Assembly: GCF_000340475.1 (NCBI RefSeq)
Contig: NZ_CM001792.1
Coordinates: forward strand, 2,192,659-2,256,658
Direction of reading: 5' to 3'
From: Oceanobacillus kimchii X50
GTDB taxonomy: Bacteria; Bacillota; Bacilli; Bacillales; Amphibacillaceae
Length of the DNA: 64,000 nt
Positions 31,259 to 39,501 of this stretch are shown in pieces. Both the position numbers and the translations under genes were made by a program. Below the pieces are notes generated by a model. It was not told where the DNA came from. It saw only the letters and a program-made list of their open reading frames with translations, and searched no databases. The stretch's first letter is position 1, and the number at the start of each line of letters is the position of its first letter.

Positions 31259-31382
31259 AATTCAGCTCCTTATTAATCAATTACGACAGTTAATGATGAA
31301 ATTCCTTCAATAAATTCTCGACAAAAAAACTACGACTGTCACCATTTGTCAACCGCTGTAAAACCATGTTAGGGGGATATAT

Positions 31383-31865
31383 ATGTTTGAACATAAAAAT
31401 TATTCTGGTGAAAAAACAAAAGATTACGAGCTACTAATCAAACAACTCGATGCATTATCTGAAGGCGAAAAAAATAATGTAGCATTATTATCAAATGCCT
31501 CTGCATTATTAAACCAATTCTTAACCGAAGTAAATTGGGTTGGCTTTTATCTTTGGGAAGAAAACGAGCTCATTCTTGGACCTTTTCAAGGCTTACCAGC
31601 ATGCATCCGCATTCCTTATGGAAAAGGAGTATGTGGTACAGCTGTCTCAGAACAGCAGACACAACGAGTTAATGATGTGCATGCTTTTCCTGGTCACATT
31701 GCCTGTGACGGTGCCACCAATTCAGAAATCGTAGTGCCTATCACTTTTGATAATCAAATCTATGGAGTACTTGATATAGATAGCCCGATTAACAATCGTT
31801 TTGATGAAGAAGATCAATATTTTCTAGAAAAATTTGTACTACATTTAACAAAACACCTACAGTAA
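31383..31865 (+). CDS. ytsP: GAF-domain protein, free methionine-(R)-sulfoxide reductase type
   Basis: The 160-residue protein is a single GAF domain of the fRMsr family, which reduces free methionine-R-sulfoxide with thioredoxin. It shows NWVGFYLWEENELILGPFQG, cysteine C74 in PACIRIPYG, C84 in KGVCGTA and C108 in GHIACDG, then NSEIVVPI and VLDIDSP. These three cysteines match those conserved in the active enzymes. GGGGG precedes the ATG. It is convergent with dgcP and ends at a hairpin. Confidence 0.93.
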   Translation: MFEHKNYSGEKTKDYELLIKQLDALSEGEKNNVALLSNASALLNQFLTEVNWVGFYLWEENELILGPFQGLPACIRIPYGKGVCGTAVSEQQTQRVNDVHAFPGHIACDGATNSEIVVPITFDNQIYGVLDIDSPINNRFDEEDQYFLEKFVLHLTKHLQ

Positions 31866-31913
31866 AATTTAATGTATTTTGTTAGTTTTAAGTATATTAA
31901 ACATTAAAAAGTT

Positions 31914-31954
31914 GAACGATTATCCGTAAACATAAATGATTCGGATAATCGTTC
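31914..31954 (+). terminator. Rho-independent terminator after ytsP
   Basis: GAACGATTATCCG and CGGATAATCGTTC form a perfect 13-bp stem followed by GATTTTTATT. Confidence 0.88.
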
Positions 31955-32019
31955 GATTTTTATTAACTATAACATTTTATGTAGTTGAGTCTATTAAAAA
32001 TTTTAGCATATAACAACTT

Positions 32020-33804
32020 CTATTTATACACCACTTTATTCTTTCCGCGTTCCTTCGCCTCGTACAAAGCTTTGTCTGATCTTTGCCATATCGTATTTGC
32101 GCTGTCATTTTCTTCACTAGACCAAAATGACACTCCAGAAGAAAGAGTTACACGTGGATTGGTTGTTTGTTCAACAATGTCACAAGCTTCTCTGGAAATT
32201 CTTATTGCTTCTTGTAATGAAGTCTCCTGCGCATATATAGCGAGCTCTTCGCCTCCCCACCTTGCTGCTATATACTTATCTTTGACTACTTCTTGTAGTA
32301 CTTGTGCAACTTGAATTAACACTTGATCTCCAATTAAATGTCCATACGAGTCATTTACTTGTTTGAAATCATCAATATCAAATAGAATTAACGAGCCTTT
32401 ATTTCCCTCTTTCATATGATTATTTACAGTTTCTTCTAAATACTGTCTTGAATATAGTCCTGTTAAATGGTCCACTGCTAATGCTTTTGTAAGTTGTTCT
32501 TTTTGCAATGTGTTTGCAATAGCTACTACTGAATGTTGAATCATACTTTCCATTAATTTATATTGATGATAATCATATTGATATTCTTCTTTATGCCCGA
32601 TAAATACAATTCCAATTAAACTGTTTTCATGTTTCATGGGAACGGCAATAACTGACTGAAAATTAGAGTCGGGCTCATTTTCCTTAAAATTCCCACTGAA
32701 GAACGTTTCTTCATAATTTTTTGTATAGATTTTCAGATTATAAAGAAACATGATTCCTTCTTCTTTTTCAAAATACAAATCATTACCTACACTTGTTCCT
32801 GCATATTTGCCATCTAACGGCAAGATAGCAAAGGTTGAATCTGAAGCATAAGAAGCAAACTGACTCTTTAATGTATTAATAATTTCACGAAAGTCTAACT
32901 TAGAATTAAAATGATTGCTCGTTTGATTTATCATTGTTAATTGGTCAATTTTATTTCTGGAATGTTGTAATAAAAAAGCTGTTTCTAAAGCATTACCACA
33001 TACTTTTGCAACTTGAGTTAAAAAATACTTTTCATTGCTATTCATTTTCAATATGACATCACTTTGTATTTCTATGACCCCATAGTTACCTTGTTTACCA
33101 GTAATAGGAAAATAAATGATTGAATTATCACTATTAAATTGTATTTGACCATTCATAAATGTTTGTTTCACTTCTCTACTAAGAGTTTCATCATTCCACT
33201 CCATAATTTTTACATTTATATGATCAGGAATCGTAAAATCCTGTGTTACCATATAAGAAACTTTAATGTTATGAAACGTTGATTGTATAACATCTGTTAT
33301 TTTCTGAAATACAAACGAAGTGTGAATCGAACCAGATAATTCATTATTTAATTCCAAAAGACGATTATTGAATAAAGGCATATGCATACTATTTAATATT
33401 GATGAAAAAGTAGTAAGATATTTGTTGACTTCTATATTTACAACCTCGATTTTTAACCTGTCCATGTTAGAGTTCGTCATATCATGTATAATTATAATCC
33501 ATGGATTTGTTAATGAATCTATTTTAATCATTTTAGTTGACTTATCATCAATAACTTCAAAATGACTAGACATTAATACATGCGGCACTTTATCATTATT
33601 AGAATGGTAATGTAAATAGTAACAAGATTCTTCTTCTTGCCATTCATAAACAGTAATACTAGAACAATTTAAATACATTCCAATCGTATCGAATAATGAA
33701 GGTATCCAATTCAAATTCTTATTTTCAATAAAATCAGACATATTACGGTATAGTTTTTCTATAAACTTACCTCGTGATTGCTTCGAAACGTGCAAAATAA
33801 TCAC
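32020..33804 (-). CDS. dgcP: GAF-GGDEF diguanylate cyclase
   Basis: Diguanylate cyclases make cyclic di-GMP from two GTP. The 594-residue protein has GAF-like sensor regions in the first 400 residues. A GGDEF domain begins about DHLTGLYSRQYLEE, with substrate motif LFDIDDFKQVNDSYGH and active-site ARWGGEELAIYA. It carries GGEEL, which is competent; I see no RxxD inhibitory site at the usual spacing before it. No membrane segment is visible. Position beside ytsP and rpsD matches B. subtilis ytrP (dgcP), and length is close. It is divergent from rpsD. Confidence 0.93.
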   Translation of the reverse strand: MIILHVSKQSRGKFIEKLYRNMSDFIENKNLNWIPSLFDTIGMYLNCSSITVYEWQEEESCYYLHYHSNNDKVPHVLMSSHFEVIDDKSTKMIKIDSLTNPWIIIIHDMTNSNMDRLKIEVVNIEVNKYLTTFSSILNSMHMPLFNNRLLELNNELSGSIHTSFVFQKITDVIQSTFHNIKVSYMVTQDFTIPDHINVKIMEWNDETLSREVKQTFMNGQIQFNSDNSIIYFPITGKQGNYGVIEIQSDVILKMNSNEKYFLTQVAKVCGNALETAFLLQHSRNKIDQLTMINQTSNHFNSKLDFREIINTLKSQFASYASDSTFAILPLDGKYAGTSVGNDLYFEKEEGIMFLYNLKIYTKNYEETFFSGNFKENEPDSNFQSVIAVPMKHENSLIGIVFIGHKEEYQYDYHQYKLMESMIQHSVVAIANTLQKEQLTKALAVDHLTGLYSRQYLEETVNNHMKEGNKGSLILFDIDDFKQVNDSYGHLIGDQVLIQVAQVLQEVVKDKYIAARWGGEELAIYAQETSLQEAIRISREACDIVEQTTNPRVTLSSGVSFWSSEENDSANTIWQRSDKALYEAKERGKNKVVYK

Positions 33805-33928
33805 CTTTTCTCCCTAACTTAACGATTATTTAAAATAACATCAACAAAACAATTCCTTTCTACTATAATTATACATCAACTAGTCAATTTTTCCTATACC
33901 AAAGAAATTATTACTTTTTTTATGACTG

Positions 33929-33957
33929 TTGACATGGGTATATAAAAATTATATACT
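33929..33957 (+). promoter_or_regulatory. Sigma-A promoter of rpsD
   Basis: TTGACA (33929-33934) and TATACT (33952-33957) are separated by 17 bp, near consensus and well placed before the leader RNA. Confidence 0.9.
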
Positions 33958-33963
33958 GTAATT

Positions 33964-34145
33964 TGTGTAAAATAATTAGGTAGCCTAAGTGCATCGACGC
34001 TTGCACCCATTTTGTTCCTTACTTGTCGAAATGATAAGAAGGTGTATCGTGTAACTCTCTGCTGCTGGAGCGATGGTACATGAAAACAAAATGGACAACG
34101 AAACGATCACGCTCGTTTTATTTTATGCAATAAAACATATAAAGG
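33964..34145 (+). ncRNA. S4-binding autoregulatory leader of rpsD
   Basis: The roughly 190-base leader between promoter and rpsD is far longer than needed and can fold. CCATTTTGTT (about 34007-34016) can pair with AACAAAATGG (34085-34094), enclosing short helices, with a GATCACGCTCG stretch after. In B. subtilis ribosomal protein S4 binds such a leader pseudoknot and represses its own translation. I infer the same here from length, position and pairing; exact ends are approximate. Confidence 0.7.
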
Positions 34146-34157
34146 AGGAAATGACCT

Positions 34158-34760
34158 ATGGCACGATATACTGGATCCGTATGGAAAAAATCCCGTCGTC
34201 TTGGCATTTCATTAACTGGAACTGGTAAGGAATTAGATAAACGCCCTTACGCTCCTGGTCAACATGGACCAAACCAACGCAGAAAACTATCAGAATATGG
34301 CTTGCAAATGCAAGAGAAGCAAAAATTACGCTTCATGTATGGATTGAACGAACGTCAATTCCGCACTCTATTCGATAGAGCTGGAAAAATGAAAGGTATT
34401 CATGGTGAGAACTTCATGATTCTTCTTGAATCTCGTCTTGATAACTTAGTTTATCGTTTAGGACTCGCACGTACTCGCAGACAAGCTCGTCAGCTTGTAA
34501 ATCACGGTCATATAACTGTTGATGGCGGACGTGTAGATATCCCATCTTACGCTGTTAAGCCTGGTCAAGTTATTGGACTTCGTGAAAAGTCTAAAAACCT
34601 TGATGTTGTAAAAGAAGCTTTAGAAGCTAATAGTTTTGTACCTGAATATACTAGCTTTGATGCCGACAAAATGGAAGGTTCTTACACTCGCTTGCCTGAG
34701 CGTTCTGAACTTCCAGCTGAAATTAACGAACAACTTATCGTTGAGTTCTACTCTCGTTAA
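34158..34760 (+). CDS. rpsD: 30S ribosomal protein S4
   Basis: S4 is a primary 16S rRNA binding protein that nucleates small-subunit assembly. The 200-residue product begins [19 protein letters not shown], has the [10 protein letters not shown] segment and the S4 RNA-binding domain [21 protein letters not shown] followed by VNHGHI. It ends in a conserved [13 protein letters not shown] tail. It lacks the four-cysteine zinc site of the C+ form, so it is the C- type. AAAGGAGG lies eight bases upstream. It acts as its own repressor in Bacillus. Its downstream neighbour in B. subtilis is tyrS; here some 15 kb intervene. Confidence 0.99.
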   Translation: MARYTGSVWKKSRRLGISLTGTGKELDKRPYAPGQHGPNQRRKLSEYGLQMQEKQKLRFMYGLNERQFRTLFDRAGKMKGIHGENFMILLESRLDNLVYRLGLARTRRQARQLVNHGHITVDGGRVDIPSYAVKPGQVIGLREKSKNLDVVKEALEANSFVPEYTSFDADKMEGSYTRLPERSELPAEINEQLIVEFYSR

Positions 34761-34790
34761 TTGAATCGCTTAATAAAAAACAGTATTAAA

Positions 34791-34832
34791 AGCCCTAGAA
34801 ACGTTGATATATCAATGTTTCTAGGGCTTTTG
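34791..34832 (+). terminator. Rho-independent terminator after rpsD
   Basis: AGCCCTAGAAAC and GTTTCTAGGGCT, with TTGATA/TATCAA extending inside, form a long stem followed by TTTTG. Confidence 0.9.
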
Positions 34833-35112
34833 TATGTTTCCATGTTTGTAGACAAGGTATTTAATATTATTAAATTGGGGTACTTGTGGGGGCAAAAAAG
34901 CTTTTGGTAAAAACCTGTTTTGAAACCTGCACATAGAACGCCGAATAGTGATGAAAACCGTAACAATATGATTACTTAAAGGAAACAAAAGCCTCCCACA
35001 TGGAGGCTTTTGTTTTTACTCCCAAAGAGTACACCTCCAAATATACCCTAACTGTAAACCAGTGTATATATTTTTAACTTTATTTAATGCTAGTATCAAG
35101 GAGGATTTTAGT
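34833..35112. other. Intergenic stretch with a second hairpin and no clear gene
   Basis: About 150 bp between the rpsD terminator and a second hairpin shows no supported gene. A strong hairpin at 34983-35015 (arms AAACAAAAGCCTCC and GGAGGCTTTTGTTT) ends in a T-run. Just before it a frame ends at a TAA after KPVLKPAHRTPNSDENRNN, open for only about 22 codons. It could be the tail of a lost gene or a short RNA unit; the hairpin has no visible gene to terminate. Confidence 0.4.
34983..35018 (+). terminator. Orphan terminator-like hairpin
   Basis: A perfect 14-bp stem with a five-base loop (CACAT) is followed by TTTTTA. It stands about 100 bp upstream of the metallo-hydrolase gene and has no intact gene before it. 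Confidence 0.75.
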
Positions 35113-35964
35113 ATGTATGAAAATATGCACGAAAGTAATGATAAAAAATTTATCCCTATGACATCTATTTCGAGTAGAACTGGGAATGAAGTTAAACCTG
35201 ATATCTATTACTACACTGATCAAATTGTAAACATATGCTTCATTGGAAAACCAGAAGAAAATTGGGTCCTAATTGATAGTGGGTTGCCAGAATCGGCATC
35301 AGAGATCGAAAAAGTTGTTGAACATCGTTTTGGAAGAAAACCTCAAGCAATTATTTTAACTCATGGTCATTTCGACCATGTTGGAGGATTGATTGACTTA
35401 TTAAAACAATGGCAAGTTCCTGTATATGCACACCATCTTGAACTACCCTATCTAACCGGAGAAAAAAGCTACCCTAAGCCAGACCCAAGTGTTGAAGGAG
35501 GTTTTATAGCAAAAATCTCTCCTATATTCCCAAATGAACCAATTGACGTAGGTTCAGCAGTTAATCCCTTACCTGAAAATAACAGTGTGCCTTATTTAAC
35601 TGATTGGAAATGGATTCACACACCTGGGCACTCTCCAGGGCACGTATCACTTTATAGAAGTAAAGATGGGGTATTAATATCAGGGGACGCTTTTATTACG
35701 GTTAAACAAGATTCTTTTTATAATGTATTAACGCAAAAGAAAGAAATAAACGGACCACCAAAATACTTTACAACTGATTGGCTAACTGCTCGGGAATCAG
35801 TTAAAAAACTTAACTCTTTAAAGCCTAACATAGTTATACCCGGCCATGGTACTTTTATAGAAGGTGAAGAACTTGCAAATGGGTTACAGGAGCTAGTGAA
35901 TAATTTTGATGAATTAGCTATTCCAGATTACGGACAATATGTCGATGATAAAAAAAGTCACTAA
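35113..35964 (+). CDS. Metallo-beta-lactamase-fold hydrolase
   Basis: The 283-residue protein shows the metal motif ILTHGHFDHVGGL (residues about 92-104), then a histidine in HTPGHSPGHVSLY, an aspartate in LISGDAFITV, and a final histidine in IVIPGHGTF. All five to six ligands of a dinuclear MBL-fold enzyme are present. The fold covers glyoxalase II-like, lactonase-like and other hydrolases, and nothing here tells them apart. It has a fine AAGGAGG site at the ATG at 35113. It begins the block between rpsD and tyrS that B. subtilis lacks. A lactonase role beside the sugar-acid genes is possible but unsupported. Confidence 0.88.
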   Translation: MYENMHESNDKKFIPMTSISSRTGNEVKPDIYYYTDQIVNICFIGKPEENWVLIDSGLPESASEIEKVVEHRFGRKPQAIILTHGHFDHVGGLIDLLKQWQVPVYAHHLELPYLTGEKSYPKPDPSVEGGFIAKISPIFPNEPIDVGSAVNPLPENNSVPYLTDWKWIHTPGHSPGHVSLYRSKDGVLISGDAFITVKQDSFYNVLTQKKEINGPPKYFTTDWLTARESVKKLNSLKPNIVIPGHGTFIEGEELANGLQELVNNFDELAIPDYGQYVDDKKSH

Positions 35965-36344
35965 AGTAGAAAAATAACCAGAAATCTAAAGGAAGGAAAA
36001 TTTATGTTTTAACATTTTAAGGGGGTACGATGGAAAAGGCAAATACAAAATTCAAATGTGCCAGTCTATTGGAGAAGAACACCTAAATTCCCATCAGATC
36101 CTCCTCTCTATTATGATAACCCACTAAAAAATAAAGAATATAACAAAGAAAGCCCTACTAGTGAGGGCTTTTGTTCTACTTAAAATATATCTATATAAAG
36201 TTCTCTTATCAGACTAACACTTTTACTTTAATTTATATTAAACGACTCTCTGCTAATAAGTTTTTGAGATGTTTTCACTATAGAGATAGGGGGTATAAAA
36301 TTAGTTAGCACCCATATCATTCATGATCTACTATCACTCAGTCC
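35965..36344. other. Intergenic region with possible gene remnant
   Basis: No intact gene is supported. A ribosome-binding-like AAGGGGG stands before an ATG at 36030 that opens only 18 codons. In the neighbouring frame a longer stretch runs from about 36013 to a TAA near 36183, coding WKRQIQNSNVPVYWRRTPKF and so on without a start. Together these look like a frameshifted remnant or chance. The stretch ends in a small hairpin at 36149-36173 (AAAGCCCT/AGGGCTTT). The rest is AT-rich. Confidence 0.4.
36149..36173 (+). terminator. Terminator-like hairpin
   Basis: AAAGCCCT and AGGGCTTT around a seven-base loop, followed by TGTTCT. It may close the transcript from the metallo-hydrolase gene. Confidence 0.5.
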
Positions 36345-37049
36345 TTAATCAATCTGAAAAAATCCTAAAACATTAACACCTTGATAATTTATTATATTTT
36401 CTATCCAGCTATTTTTTAGAATTATATCTGGTAAATCAGATACAAATACAAATTCATATACATTTGCATTAACCTTATTGTACAAAATATATTCCCCTTT
36501 TAAACCGTTAACTATAAGATTACTAATAATTTTCATTGTTTGTTGTTGATCTACATTTTCTGCTAGGCTTATATTAAGTTGATATCTATTCCAATGCGCT
36601 CCCCCTCCGAGAGTATTAAAATTTAAAAACTGTTTATAAAGCTTTATTCTTTCGTTTTCATCATCTGATAACTGCTTTATCTTCCCTTTACTATCAAATT
36701 CATTACCATTACTCTTTTCCATCTTTCCGATACTGTTCAACTTTTTATGTACATCTACCAAATCGGTAATATCAATCATTGTAATATTATCTACTTTTAC
36801 CGCAACATCTTTAATATGGTTAATTACTTCATTTCTCATATTTATTACCGAAGTTAACATCTTTTGATTGTCTTTACTTTGCTGCAACGACATGTATATA
36901 GCTACTATTGCTAAAGCAATGGAAACTGAACTAGAAATAATTCCAAAACCAACAGTAAAATCGACTAGCCATAGTGAAAAAGCCAAAATAATAATGGCTA
37001 TAAGAATTCCAGTCAGCCATTTCCAATCTTTATTTGTCCATTTCGACAC
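36345..37049 (-). CDS. Unrecognised membrane protein with two TM segments and a coiled region
   Basis: I do not recognise this family. The product has two adjacent hydrophobic segments near the N-terminus (WLTGILIAIIILAFSLWLV and GIISSSVSIALAIVAIYMSL), then a polar helical stretch with SKDNQKML and NEVINHIKDVAVKVDNI. A soluble C-terminal domain of about 100 residues follows. The frame opens at 37124, but its first codons lie in the galM terminator, so I start it at GTG 37049, where GAAGGAG stands 11 bases upstream (234 residues). A short 2TM head plus soluble tail is also seen in some accessory and defence proteins, but nothing confirms that here. Confidence 0.65.
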   Translation of the reverse strand: MSKWTNKDWKWLTGILIAIIILAFSLWLVDFTVGFGIISSSVSIALAIVAIYMSLQQSKDNQKMLTSVINMRNEVINHIKDVAVKVDNITMIDITDLVDVHKKLNSIGKMEKSNGNEFDSKGKIKQLSDDENERIKLYKQFLNFNTLGGGAHWNRYQLNISLAENVDQQQTMKIISNLIVNGLKGEYILYNKVNANVYEFVFVSDLPDIILKNSWIENIINYQGVNVLGFFQID

Positions 37050-37092
37050 GAAAGCATTCGCTCCTTCTTCAGATAATAGTGCATATTGCAAA

Positions 37093-37120
37093 AAGAAAAA
37101 GACACCTCTATAGAGATGTC
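37093..37120 (-). terminator. Rho-independent terminator after galM
   Basis: On the minus strand GACATCTCTA and TAGAGGTGTC pair, with one G-U, then TTTTTCTTTTT follows. It lies 70 bp beyond the galM stop, inside the open frame upstream of the membrane protein gene. Confidence 0.75.
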
Positions 37121-37191
37121 TCATATAAGAAAAGTAATTCTTATCCTATACGTTATGCGTTTAAAAGTAGTTTTATCACTTAATTAGTGAC

Positions 37192-38226
37192 TTAAAATAT
37201 CCCAAACTGAAATGTTGTAGTTTTTTGATAAGGTTGATTCGCCTCTAAAATAATGGTATCAAGGTTGTCATGGTGTAATGATGCAGGGCTTCCTTGAGTT
37301 TCAAAACATACGGCAATGTGTTTCTTTGCTTCACCTTCATAAAATTGCTGACTAGAATCTACCGAGTTTGACGTATACATGACCATCCCTGGTTGATTGG
37401 TTGAAATAAAGAGTTGTCTACCACTTCTAGGTTCAACAATATTCACAACATGCCTTTTCTCATGATTAAATAGAAAATAGTGATCATAGCCTGCTCCGAC
37501 AATTTTATTTTGGTAAAAATCTTGATTTAAACCAATTCCGAGACGATGTCCACTTCGAAAATCAAACGGTGTCATATCTACATCCATTATCTTTCCTGTT
37601 GGAATTAGTTCTTCATCTAACTCCAAAAAATGATCACTATCTAATGTTATTTCATGTTCATGTATTGTTTGTTTTAAATTTCCACTTAAATTAAAATAAG
37701 AATGGTTCGTTAATGTAATCGGAGTCTGTTTATCACTAATCGCTTTATACTCAATTGATAATTCATTTTGATTATTCAAATAATAGGTAACCGTTACGTT
37801 TACATTACCTGGAAAATCACCTTCTTTTTCTTTACTTGTATGAGATAATTTAATCCCTACATAATCCGATTCTTCAATAGTTGTTACATCCCATAAAATT
37901 TGATGAAATCCACTTGAACCACCGTGCAGAACATGATCACCTTCATTGGCTTGTAAATGAATAGCTTTGTCTTCTATAGAAAAACTTGCATGTTGTATTC
38001 TTCCTGCTACTCTACCAATAATCGCTCCGAGGTAAAGTGGATTTTTGATATAATCATCAAAATTGTTATATCGCGCAACAATATTTTCTCTATCTCCATG
38101 TTTATCTGGTGTAATGATTCGTGTAATAATCCCTCCAAAATTTAGTATAGATACTTCCATTGCATCATCGTTGACCATTGTAAATTGTTTCCAATCTTTA
38201 TGTACATTTTCTACATGAATTTGCAT
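37192..38226 (-). CDS. galM: Aldose 1-epimerase (mutarotase)
   Basis: GalM interconverts the alpha and beta anomers of sugars such as galactose and glucose. The 344-residue protein shows FGGIITRIITPDKHG, AIIGRVAGRI, the substrate motif NEGDHVLHGGSSGFHQ, and the catalytic histidine in LTNHSYFNLSG. The catalytic glutamate stands in VCFETQGSP near the end. All family landmarks are present. ATG at 38226 has GGAG eight bases upstream; the GTG at 38235 lies inside it. It closes the chvE-gguAB transcript, with a hairpin just before it, suggesting a shared job in aldose uptake and use. Confidence 0.95.
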   Translation of the reverse strand: MQIHVENVHKDWKQFTMVNDDAMEVSILNFGGIITRIITPDKHGDRENIVARYNNFDDYIKNPLYLGAIIGRVAGRIQHASFSIEDKAIHLQANEGDHVLHGGSSGFHQILWDVTTIEESDYVGIKLSHTSKEKEGDFPGNVNVTVTYYLNNQNELSIEYKAISDKQTPITLTNHSYFNLSGNLKQTIHEHEITLDSDHFLELDEELIPTGKIMDVDMTPFDFRSGHRLGIGLNQDFYQNKIVGAGYDHYFLFNHEKRHVVNIVEPRSGRQLFISTNQPGMVMYTSNSVDSSQQFYEGEAKKHIAVCFETQGSPASLHHDNLDTIILEANQPYQKTTTFQFGIF

Positions 38227-38302
38227 ATTTATCACTCCAAACTAGTAATCTATTTTTCATTATATACTGATTAATTGTTTAACTACATTATTTTACACAA
38301 CC

Positions 38303-38341
38303 TGAACGAAAAGACTCCTTTATTTCGAGTCCCTTCGTTCA
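38303..38341 (-). terminator. Intercistronic hairpin between gguB and galM
   Basis: TGAACGAA with GGACTC pairs to GAGTC and TTCGTTCA. There is no T-run, so it is more likely an mRNA-stabilising or attenuating stem than a full terminator. Confidence 0.5.
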
Positions 38342-38345
38342 TCTA

Positions 38346-39500
38346 TTATTTATTCTTATTCAACACGTCAAATGCTACAGCGCCTAATAGTACCATACCT
38401 TTTATAGCTTGTTGCCAATCTATTCCTATCCCCATCAATGACATGCCATTATTCAATACCCCCATTACTAAAGCACCAATTACGGCACCGAAAATAGTTC
38501 CTACGCCTCCAGTAAACGAAGCTCCCCCGATTACTGCGGCAGCAATGGCATCTAATTCGAATAAATTTCCTGCTTGTGGCGTTGCAGCGTTCAATCTTCC
38601 TGCAAAGATTAACCCTGATAATGCAGCAAGTACCCCCATATTCACAAATACAAGAAATTTCATCTTCTTTGTTTTTACACCAGATAATTGTGCGGCATTG
38701 ATATTCCCTCCCAGTGCATAAATATGACGACCTATGACAGTCTTATTCATGACAAAAGTATATCCAAAAATGAGAAGTAATAAAATGATGAGCACATATG
38801 GAATACCTGCATATTGTGCCAAAACAAAGGTAAATAGATTTAAAATAATTAAGATAAAAAAGATTTTACTTACGAATAACGGGAAGGATAGCGTCTCAAA
38901 ATTATATTTTACATTTGCTCTTCTGATTCTAACTTCATTTAAAACATAAATAAGAGATAATATCCCTCCTATTATAATGGTTAAGAAGTGCGTTTCAGTA
39001 GCAAATATATTCGGTATAAAGGAAGAACTTAATGATCGGAAATTTTCCGGGAAAGGAGCAATCGTTCTTCCATCAAGTACAATAAGCGTTAATCCCCTAA
39101 AAATAAGCATACCAGCTAACGTTACAATAAAGGAAGGAATATTCACATAGGATACCCAAAAACCTTGCCAAGCACCGATTAAAGCTCCGATAAGCAAGCA
39201 CAGTACAATACCTACAATCACTGGTAAATCAAGGGTTACTAACAATACTCCCGCTATCGCACCTACAAAAGCTGCAACAGAACCAACCGATAAATCTATC
39301 TCTCCTGAAATAATCACTAACATCATCCCTATTGCTAATACAATAATATAACTATTTTGCATAATAATATTAGTAATATTTAGTGGTGTAAGTAATATAC
39401 CATTCGTTAAGATTTGAAATAGAATAATGATACCGACTAAAGCAATTACCATTCCAAACTTACGAATATTATTTGTAATTAAATTTTTCACTATATCCAT
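38346..39500 (-). CDS. gguB: Sugar ABC transporter permease (GguB/XylH type)
   Basis: The 384-residue integral membrane protein has about ten hydrophobic segments. It carries the family signature GEIDLSVGSVAAFVGAIAG (residues about 66-84) and the conserved ALSGLIFAGRLNAATPQAG and AVIGGASFTGGVGTI elements of the BPD_transp_2 family. It forms the channel of a CUT2-type monosaccharide importer with GguA and ChvE. Its ATG follows the gguA stop after a single base, so they are in one operon. The extra-long form with a mid insertion (ANVKYNFETL) fits the GguB/XylH subgroup. Confidence 0.93.
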   Translation of the reverse strand: MDIVKNLITNNIRKFGMVIALVGIIILFQILTNGILLTPLNITNIIMQNSYIIVLAIGMMLVIISGEIDLSVGSVAAFVGAIAGVLLVTLDLPVIVGIVLCLLIGALIGAWQGFWVSYVNIPSFIVTLAGMLIFRGLTLIVLDGRTIAPFPENFRSLSSSFIPNIFATETHFLTIIIGGILSLIYVLNEVRIRRANVKYNFETLSFPLFVSKIFFILIILNLFTFVLAQYAGIPYVLIILLLLIFGYTFVMNKTVIGRHIYALGGNINAAQLSGVKTKKMKFLVFVNMGVLAALSGLIFAGRLNAATPQAGNLFELDAIAAAVIGGASFTGGVGTIFGAVIGALVMGVLNNGMSLMGIGIDWQQAIKGMVLLGAVAFDVLNKNK

Positions 39501-39501
39501 T

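Noticed and set aside
34791..36173. Repeated AGGGCTTTTGT motifs as possible attachment sites around the MBL gene
   Set aside because: Copies lie inside terminator stems, which share such sequence by function, and no integrase is nearby.
36868..37113. Plus-strand frame opposite the unknown membrane protein
   Set aside because: No ribosome binding site and fully contained on the opposite strand of a better frame; treated as a shadow.
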